A stretch of DNA of 5,014 nucleotides from Ignavibacteria bacterium. GTDB lineage: Bacteria; Bacteroidota; Ignavibacteria; Tepidaquicellales; Tepidaquicellaceae. The notes beneath the pieces are model-generated. The model was given only the letters and a program-made list of their open reading frames with translations, was not told the DNA's origin and did no database searches. The position numbers and the translations under genes are program-made. This document shows, in pieces, positions 1 through 4,122 of this stretch. The stretch covers positions 1 through 5,014 of the forward strand of contig JAGPCH010000159.1 of the NCBI GenBank assembly GCA_018058125.1, read 5' to 3'. The first letter of the stretch is position 1; each line of letters opens with the position of its first letter.

Positions 1-104
1 CACAACTATTGAGTCATCTTAAACTTACAAATAAAAAATCAGGACTTTTAATAAATTTCAATGTTCCCAGGTTAATTGAGGGTTTCAAAAGAATTATAAA
101 TTAA
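1..104 (+). CDS. GxxExxY family protein, C-terminal end only (5' part outside window)
   Basis: The frame beginning at base 3 is open from the left edge to a TAA at 102-104 and gives 33 residues. It starts QLLSHLKLTNKKSG, continues LLINFN, and ends EGFKRIIN. The pattern 'LL-x-hL-K-x-T-x-x-K-x-GLLINF' followed by 'G-x-KRI-N' at the terminus is the characteristic end of GxxExxY proteins, a family of about 125 residues with a predicted PD-(D/E)XK nuclease-like fold and no settled function. The GxxExxY motif itself and the presumed catalytic residues lie upstream of the window, so activity cannot be judged. The gene is cut by the window edge, not visibly broken. The other two forward frames hit stops within 21 bases. 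I recall members of this family often sitting among short intergenic repeats like the one at 121-144, which supports the call. The assignment rests on recognising a short C-terminus. Confidence 0.72.
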   Translation, partial: QLLSHLKLTNKKSGLLINFNVPRLIEGFKRIIN

Positions 105-120
105 AAGCATTAAATTTTTT

Positions 121-144
121 CTCTGTGTCTCTGTGTCTCTGTGG
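121..144. repeat. 8-bp tandem repeat, three copies of CTCTGTGT-type unit
   Basis: Three head-to-tail octamers are present: CTCTGTGT at 121-128, CTCTGTGT at 129-136 and CTCTGTGG at 137-144, followed by TAAACC. The run starts 17 bp after the stop codon of the GxxExxY-like gene. From general familiarity, unverified here, GTGTCTCTGTGG-type strings recur in intergenic DNA of many Bacteroidota/Ignavibacteriota-type genomes and are often seen near GxxExxY genes. A shorter look-alike, GTGTCTCTTTGAG, occurs at 824-836 just after the 366-812 gene. The function is unknown. Confidence 0.88.
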
Positions 145-183
145 TAAACCTTGGTTCAAATAGCTTAATGATGAATCCTTTTT

Positions 184-206
184 GGTTCTGGCTATGCCAG
201 TTTAGG
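184..206. repeat. Small hairpin element GGTT-[CTGGC-TAT-GCCAG]-TTTAGG (REP-like)
   Basis: A perfect 5-bp stem (CTGGC at 188-192, GCCAG at 196-200) with loop TAT is bracketed by GGTT on the left (184-187) and TTTAGG on the right (201-206). This is a GC-rich hairpin in AT-rich surroundings, about 40 bp beyond the octamer repeat. The arrangement resembles small REP/MITE-like intergenic hairpins with fixed short flanks and a variable compensated stem. It has no T-tract, so it is unlikely to be an intrinsic terminator for the upstream gene. Nothing else gene-like is visible between 105 and 303. Confidence 0.45.
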
Positions 207-303
207 CATTAGAATTAAGTTAAAAATCATAATGGTTATCATAAATCCTTAAATTGATAAAATCAAAAATAGTATAATGAATGACTTATATATTCCAATA
301 TTT

Positions 304-334
304 TTGACTAAACTCTTTTTTAGTTTATTATAAT
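304..334 (+). promoter_or_regulatory. Candidate sigma-70-type promoter for the lysine-rich protein gene
   Basis: TTGACT (304-309) resembles a -35 box and TATAAT (329-334) is a perfect -10 box. They are 19 bp apart, longer than the usual 17, which lowers confidence. The implied transcription start near 341 gives a leader of about 25 nt carrying the ribosome binding site. A perfect 6-bp inverted repeat, TAAACT (309-314) and AGTTTA (322-327), lies in the spacer and overlaps the end of the -35 box. It could be an operator, but in such AT-rich sequence it may be chance. Confidence 0.42.
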
Positions 335-352
335 TTAATTTCAATCAAATAA

Positions 353-360
353 AGAAAGGA
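353..360 (+). promoter_or_regulatory. Ribosome binding site for the 366-812 gene
   Basis: The purine run AGAAAGGA ends 5 nt before the ATG at 366. It is the clearest Shine-Dalgarno-like sequence in front of any start in the window and fixes the start of the lysine-rich protein. The two minus-strand genes with visible starts have only AT-rich leaders without such a site. Confidence 0.7.
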
Positions 361-365
361 AAGCC

Positions 366-812
366 ATGAGATCTATTTCAGTTGGACCTGTAAGTGATCT
401 TTCATTTATTCAATCCGAAAATATTAAATCTGTCAAAAGTGCAGAATCGGACAATCCTAAAAAACCATTTTGCCTGTGCATCGAATTTCATAATGGAAAA
501 TCCAAGATGATATATTTTCTTATAGAGGACGAAGCTAACAGAAACCTTAAGAAAGTTAAAACAGAAATGCAAAAAGTTTTTAAAAACAATAATTTTCAAA
601 AAATTCTTCCTGAGGTCCCAAAGGTCAAAATCCGAAAAAATAAAAAATCAGAGTTAGCAGACACTATAACAAAACCTAAATCTGTTTCAAAAGCCAAAAA
701 GGAAGCAAAAGTTAAAGCTGTTACAAAAGCTAAACCAAAAGTTAAAGCTGTTACAAAAGCTAAACCAAAAGCCAAAGTTGTTACAAAAGCTAAAGTTAAA
801 TCAAAAAAATAG
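366..812 (+). CDS. Small protein with histone-H1-like lysine-rich repeat tail
   Basis: This is a 148-residue protein of unknown exact function. Residues 1-85 form a small N-terminal region of mixed composition. Strand-like stretches FCLCIEF (35-41) and KMIYFLI (47-53) are separated by a HNGKS turn, and a charged helix runs over about 55-73. Residues 86-148 are extremely basic: from 103 to the end, 20 of 46 residues are lysine, with only one acidic residue and no arginine, in AKxK/TKAKPK patterns like histone H1 and the Hc1-type bacterial proteins. There is no signal peptide or membrane segment, so it should be cytoplasmic. A DNA- or RNA-binding, nucleoid-associated role for the tail is inferred from composition alone; the N-terminal part matches no family I recognise. 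The start at 366 is supported by a good ribosome binding site and an upstream promoter candidate. It is a single-gene unit facing the convergent envelope operon. Confidence 0.85.
   Translation: MRSISVGPVSDLSFIQSENIKSVKSAESDNPKKPFCLCIEFHNGKSKMIYFLIEDEANRNLKKVKTEMQKVFKNNNFQKILPEVPKVKIRKNKKSELADTITKPKSVSKAKKEAKVKAVTKAKPKVKAVTKAKPKAKVVTKAKVKSKK
711..800 (+). repeat. Three 30-bp tandem repeats encoding the lysine-rich tail
   Basis: Units lie at 711-740, 741-770 and 771-800. The first two are identical at all 30 bases and encode VKAVTKAKPK (residues 116-135). The third differs at a few bases and encodes AKVVTKAKVK. Because 30 bp is a whole number of codons, gain or loss of a unit keeps the frame and only changes the length of the basic tail. 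Identity at synonymous positions between units 1 and 2 points to a recent duplication or ongoing homogenisation. Confidence 0.95.
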
Positions 813-851
813 ATATCATTACCGTGTCTCTTTGAGAATAAAAAAATTTAC

Positions 852-878
852 AAAAAAAGCGGGATTTGACTCCCGCTT
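852..878 (-). terminator. Intrinsic terminator between convergent genes
   Basis: A perfect 8-bp stem, AAGCGGGA (857-864) and TCCCGCTT (871-878), encloses loop TTTGAC. Read on the minus strand, the stem runs straight into seven T residues (complement of A852-858), giving a textbook intrinsic terminator 31 bp past the TAA of the 910-1590 gene. On the plus strand the hairpin lies 44 bp past the lysine-rich gene, but its 3' side is ATTAGTAA, a weak tail, so termination in that direction is probably less efficient. Confidence 0.88.
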
Positions 879-909
879 ATTAGTAAATTCAAGTATTGCA
901 GCTAAATAA

Positions 910-1590
910 TTATCTGCTGAAATTATAAACCAATCCGCCAACGTATTCAAATCCTGTCATCATCTTTCCTTCCTGACCTATTCCCGGATCAGAATCTTCC
1001 CAGAAGCTGTTATTGTAATTTATACTGGCATTAATTCCAAAATTTTTAGTAAACTTAACATCAAAACCAAATCCTACCTGATATGCATACTTTACAGTAC
1101 TTTCGTCAGCATGATTCGGATCACCGACAAATTCTGAAGCAGAGATTATGTTAATTCCATTCATGAAAGAAAAATATGGCATGAAAACATTTTTGTAAAC
1201 ATAAAATCTGCCGCCAAAATGAAGAGGAATATAATTGAAATTATTAAATCCGCCGGAGTCAACTCCTACTTTGAAATTTTGTTTGAAATATCCGGAGCGG
1301 ACTACAAGTAACCATGAATCAGGAAACTGCTTACCGTAATTCAGCATAAATCCTTGTCCGTCACTATAATAATTCTTGAAATTTCCTAAATTCTGGATAT
1401 AATTATAAGTTACAAAGATCTGATCACTTAGTTGCTTCTTGTAATCAGATGTGCCTGCTTTTTTAACAGGGTTTACTGGTTCTAAAGATTCTTTATTGTT
1501 GTCCGATAACTTTAGCGGAGAAAGTGTCTGCGAATGACTCAGTCCCGTTATCGAAAAACACAATATTATTATTAATAAAATTATTTTCAT
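910..1590 (-). CDS. Exported small outer-membrane beta-barrel protein
   Basis: This is a 226-residue protein. Residues 1-20 are a clear Sec signal peptide (MK, then a hydrophobic run rich in I and L), with likely cleavage after SHS before Q21. A low-complexity polar linker (about 21-55) precedes a region with alternating aromatic/hydrophobic and polar residues from about 57 to the end, for example QIFVTYNY, GFMLNYGKQF, WLLVVRSGYF, LHFGGRFYVY, YAYQVGFGFDV and GINASINYN. The pattern and length suit an eight-stranded barrel of the OmpW/OMP_b-brl type. The final residues VYNFSR lack the usual terminal phenylalanine. The start is 16 bp after the stop of the upstream DUF3943 gene, so the two are probably one transcript, ending at the terminator at 852-878. 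The leader has no clear Shine-Dalgarno sequence. The barrel architecture is inferred from residue pattern; its ligand or role is unknown. Confidence 0.82.
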   Translation of the reverse strand: MKIILLIIILCFSITGLSHSQTLSPLKLSDNNKESLEPVNPVKKAGTSDYKKQLSDQIFVTYNYIQNLGNFKNYYSDGQGFMLNYGKQFPDSWLLVVRSGYFKQNFKVGVDSGGFNNFNYIPLHFGGRFYVYKNVFMPYFSFMNGINIISASEFVGDPNHADESTVKYAYQVGFGFDVKFTKNFGINASINYNNSFWEDSDPGIGQEGKMMTGFEYVGGLVYNFSR

Positions 1591-1606
1591 AAATTAATTT
1601 TCAGTT

Positions 1607-3322
1607 TTAAAATATCCTTGTTTTAAAGTATGCTCTGATAAGCGGTGACTGAAATGCTACATCCGGCGTTGCCATCGGCTGTCCGGTATTTGGATCAGTA
1701 ATGAATCCGGCCGGATAATGATAGTAACTGTTTCTTTTATAATATCCGAACCCCAGACCAAACACAAAATAATCTTTTAAAGGAAGCTGAAATCTTGCTT
1801 CACCCCATTGAACTAAATGCTGGGAAAATGCAGGTTCGCTTTGCGTCCATAAATAATCCATTGAATACTCAGCTTCAATTATATTCCAGTCTCCTTTATA
1901 AAGACCTATTCCAACATTTCCACCAAGCGCCTGACCCATATCATAGTTTCTTCCGTCAGTAGAATCCAGAAAATAATCATCTGATGTTGCAGCCATTGGT
2001 ATAATTCTTAAACCAAGATTTGTTCTCAACTTTAAATTTTTATCGTTTAAAGTATATTCAGAGTTTAATTGTTCTACGAACGCTGCATTTCCGTAAATTA
2101 AAGCAATATTATTTATATAATCATAATTCAAAGTTGTTTCCAACGAATGTTTGGAAGTTTTTTTATCCGAGATCTGAAATGATACCAAACTTCCAATTGC
2201 ATGCATTTCCTGAAGTGAAGGTGACGTAGTTCCTATTGCAAGATCAAATCGAAAGTTTGAAAAAGGAGAAGTATGTTTATAATCGAATTGATCACCGTAT
2301 ACAATTTCCATTTCAAACAAACCTTCAAGTTCTTTAACGTCTGAAGAATCATTTGTGAATACCTGTGTACCTGCATCCAGATTCAGATCAAAGAAATCAG
2401 GCTGACGCCATTCAGGATTTGGAAATATTCTTGAAACTTCACCGGTGACAAGTCTTTGAAATAATCTTACAGGATTAAACAGACCGCCAGCGATCTCAGT
2501 CCATACTCTGTGAGATCCTCTTGCAGTGTTATCTGTTACCATTGTAGATAGTCTGTAAAGAATTTCCCCGAAAGCTGCGCCGTTCAGACCGGTATTGACC
2601 CAGTCATTTATTGCAGGCTGATTTGTTTCCATGAATGTTTCCCACAGATAACTACCTGCAAGCGCAAAAGCAGTAGATTCCCAGAAGTTATAACCATTTG
2701 CCCTTCCACTGTTAAAAAACAAACTTCCGCCAAAAGGATGAGCGAAATAATTTGTCTCGAAGTTATCACCGTCATAATTCCATCCGTTATTTATATTTGA
2801 CCATATAGACTGAAAACCTATGAACGGCCATCTCTCTCCCTGACCGGGATCTTCCCAGTCTCTTCCGAATCTAGCCAGAGCCCACGGAAAAGCAATATTG
2901 AAAAACAGTTCATCAAAAACCGCCCAGCCAAAATGCTTGGTTGATTCCCATGGTACATAATTTTCAGGAGGAGGTAAAGTTATAGGTTTGTTATTCTTTA
3001 AAGAATAATCTGACTTAGGGGATAATCTGACAAATTTTTTGTCGTCAGAATTTATTCCCTCGAATCCATCAAACTTTTTGGAAAGAGCTTTATTGCTCAT
3101 TCCGGTAAAATTCTTAATAACCGATGAACTGTATTGCTCTTTGGTAATTGAATTAAGTGTTAATTTTATTTTATCACTGTTGTCTGCATAAGAAATTTTT
3201 TCGGAAAGTTTTTTCAATGTAAGAACTTCTTTACTTCCCGCAGTTTCCTGTCCGTAAGAAAGGCTAACTCCTGCAAAAAACAGTACAAATAAAACAAGTA
3301 GTGTTGTTTTTTTAATAGGCAT
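1607..3322 (-). CDS. DUF3943 domain-containing exported protein with C-terminal beta-barrel
   Basis: This is a 571-residue protein. The signal peptide covers residues 1-24 (MPIKK, hydrophobic LLVLFVLFFAG, likely cleavage after SYG before Q25). A polar linker runs to about 115. A tryptophan- and phenylalanine-rich region at about 121-295 matches my memory of DUF3943. Visible motifs are PWESTKHFGWA (124-134), NYFAHPFGGSLFFNSGR (191-207), a SYLWETFMET segment (224-233), and FNPVRLFQR (282-290). From about 310 onward, alternating strands such as FRFDLAIGT, LKLRTNLGLRII and YFVFGLGFGYYKR suggest an outer-membrane barrel, and the chain ends in RIF, the aromatic C-terminus typical of barrels inserted by the BAM machinery. 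The DUF3943 function is not established; the conserved His-Pro and Glu residues could be catalytic, but that is speculation. It is the first gene of a probable two-gene operon with the small barrel protein at 910-1590. The first Met is chosen because it begins the signal peptide; its leader has no Shine-Dalgarno match. Confidence 0.85.
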   Translation of the reverse strand: MPIKKTTLLVLFVLFFAGVSLSYGQETAGSKEVLTLKKLSEKISYADNSDKIKLTLNSITKEQYSSSVIKNFTGMSNKALSKKFDGFEGINSDDKKFVRLSPKSDYSLKNNKPITLPPPENYVPWESTKHFGWAVFDELFFNIAFPWALARFGRDWEDPGQGERWPFIGFQSIWSNINNGWNYDGDNFETNYFAHPFGGSLFFNSGRANGYNFWESTAFALAGSYLWETFMETNQPAINDWVNTGLNGAAFGEILYRLSTMVTDNTARGSHRVWTEIAGGLFNPVRLFQRLVTGEVSRIFPNPEWRQPDFFDLNLDAGTQVFTNDSSDVKELEGLFEMEIVYGDQFDYKHTSPFSNFRFDLAIGTTSPSLQEMHAIGSLVSFQISDKKTSKHSLETTLNYDYINNIALIYGNAAFVEQLNSEYTLNDKNLKLRTNLGLRIIPMAATSDDYFLDSTDGRNYDMGQALGGNVGIGLYKGDWNIIEAEYSMDYLWTQSEPAFSQHLVQWGEARFQLPLKDYFVFGLGFGYYKRNSYYHYPAGFITDPNTGQPMATPDVAFQSPLIRAYFKTRIF

Positions 3323-3343
3323 ATTAGTTATTAAATATTGTAG

Positions 3344-3359
3344 TGCTGAATTTTCAGCA
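3344..3359. promoter_or_regulatory. Inverted repeat in the leader of the DUF3943 operon
   Basis: TGCTGAA (3344-3350) and TTCAGCA (3353-3359) form a perfect 7-bp inverted repeat separated by TT, lying 22-37 bp upstream of the ATG at 3322. With such a short centre it fits a dimeric-regulator operator better than an RNA hairpin. On the minus strand TTGCTG overlaps its distal end and could be a weak -35, with TATTTA 17 bp further on as a poor -10. The role is inferred only from position and symmetry. Confidence 0.35.
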
Positions 3360-3855
3360 ATTTTTGTGCAAGTTTATGGATAAATATTTTAATTTGAAAC
3401 TTATTTTTTAAGTATTTTAAAAGTTTAAATTAGGTTGTAATGAAAACAACTATTACAAACTGAATAAAAAAAAATCTATTGGACAGTACCTGCAATATCA
3501 TGACGCTGCAGAAAATACTTTTCTTCAATAACTGACTCAATAATTCTTTATAGTGTCACCCATGTATAATTATAAAAAAGACTATCCATAGTCTGCTGTA
3601 TAAATAACAACTGTGAAGCGTAAATTGTAAACATTTAAAATTTGACACTAAATAATTAAAAATTTAAATCTCTTACTAAATTTTTTGTTTTGCAAATTAA
3701 TTTTAATCAGAGATTAAATCAACCTCCCAAAACTAATAACCTACCCAAATTAACTCATTTAGTAAATCACCAGTTTATTAATTTCCAAACAATTATTAAA
3801 ATTATAACAGAAAAAGTATTTCACATAAATTCAAAATGAACAATAGCAGCTAATA

Positions 3856-3883
3856 CCTAAAAGCAAAAAAGATCTTTTTTAGG
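3856..3883. repeat. Palindrome A6-GATC-T6 within a longer inverted repeat
   Basis: A perfect 16-bp palindrome (A6 at 3865-3870, GATC, T6 at 3875-3880) is nested in a second pairing, CCTAAAA (3856-3862) with TTTTAGG (3877-3883). The two structures use the same T-run and are mutually exclusive. The stem is A/T-dominated, so it is not a strong terminator. It lies about 40 bp before the first 7-bp-phased array and may be one edge of that repeat element. Confidence 0.5.
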
Positions 3884-3924
3884 GACTTGAGATCTGTTTC
3901 CGCTGATAAAAATTAAATGTTGAA

Positions 3925-3994
3925 ATCAAAGATCAAAAATCAAAGATCCAAAATCAAAAATCTTTTAAATCCCAATTCCGAAATACCAAATAAA
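3925..3994. repeat. 7-bp-phased degenerate repeat array, copy A
   Basis: Successive heptamers keep one phase for ten units: ATCAAAG (3925), ATCAAAA (3932), ATCAAAG (3939), ATCCAAA (3946), ATCAAAA (3953), ATCTTTT (3960), AAATCCC (3967), AATTCCG (3974), AAATACC (3981) and AAATAAA (3988). Positions 3939-3972 are identical to 4066-4099 in copy B over 34 bp. The array ends at the T-tract side of the sulfatase terminator and is non-coding. Strings of this type are, from memory, dispersed in intergenic DNA of related genomes; their function is unknown. Confidence 0.85.
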
Positions 3995-4027
3995 AAACTC
4001 CTTCCCGATTTTATAATCGAGAAGGAG
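3992..4027 (-). terminator. Intrinsic terminator for the sulfatase gene
   Basis: Arms 3998-4009 and 4016-4027 form a 12-bp stem around the 6-nt loop TTTATA. On the minus strand every position pairs (one as a G-U wobble) and the stem is followed by six T residues (complement of A3992-3997). In plus-strand RNA the same position is a C-A mismatch, so the hairpin is optimised for minus-strand transcription. It lies 95 bp beyond the sulfatase stop codon, with repeat copy B in the transcribed 3' region between them. Confidence 0.9.
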
Positions 4028-4058
4028 AATTTTTAATTAATATTTAGCGATTAGGCAA

Positions 4059-4121
4059 ATCCAAGATCAAAGATCCAAAATCAAAAATCTTTTAAATCCG
4101 ATATCCCAAATTCCAATTGCA
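4059..4121. repeat. 7-bp-phased degenerate repeat array, copy B
   Basis: Nine heptamer units in one phase: ATCCAAG (4059), ATCAAAG (4066), ATCCAAA (4073), ATCAAAA (4080), ATCTTTT (4087), AAATCCG (4094), ATATCCC (4101), AAATTCC (4108) and AATTGCA (4115). It shares a perfect 34-bp stretch (4066-4099) with copy A in direct orientation. The array ends one base before the sulfatase stop codon and does not continue into the coding sequence, so it would form most of the sulfatase mRNA 3' untranslated region. Confidence 0.85.
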
Positions 4122-4122
4122 C

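Larger units (their letters stand above)
3323..3924. other. AT-rich intergenic region without a convincing gene
   Basis: About 600 bp upstream of the DUF3943 gene contain no open frame of normal gene length on either strand. They hold several short inverted repeats: TGCTGAA/TTCAGCA (3344-3359), TTGTAAT/ATTACAA with a 10-bp spacer (3435-3458), AGACTAT/ATAGTCT (3579-3594), TTTAATC/GATTAAA with loop AGA (3702-3718), and a longer one at 3856-3883. A minus-strand frame from ATG at 3634 to TAG at 3476 is interrupted by one TAA (3548-3550). The promoter of the DUF3943 operon must lie in the proximal part, but I could not find a box pair with acceptable spacing. No tRNA or recognisable RNA fold was seen. 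Confidence 0.7.

Noticed and set aside
121..144. Simple slippage microsatellite of no interest
   Set aside because: Three octamers could arise by slippage, but the string matches a recurrent intergenic motif and follows a GxxExxY gene, so it was kept as a feature.
273..278. Alternative -10 box TATAAT upstream of the 366 gene
   Set aside because: The only -35-like sequence, TTGATA at 254-259, is 13 bp away, which is too close, and the promoter at 304-334 gives a better placed start.
402..599. Minus-strand open frame of 65 codons
   Set aside because: It lies wholly inside the lysine-rich protein gene on the opposite strand, has no ribosome binding site and gives a Phe/Lys-rich product typical of antisense to AT-rich coding DNA.
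821..840. Second copy of the octamer repeat after the lysine-rich gene
   Set aside because: Only about 10 bases (GTGTCTCTTT) resemble the repeat, with no tandem copies. This is too short to call.
2020..2229. Plus-strand open frame of 69 codons
   Set aside because: It is antisense to the beta-barrel part of the DUF3943 protein, with no start signal and no recognisable domain.
3925..4121. CRISPR-like array
   Set aside because: The repeat period is 7 bp with no unique spacers. The two 34-bp identical segments are only a pair, separated by a terminator, and no cas gene is near.
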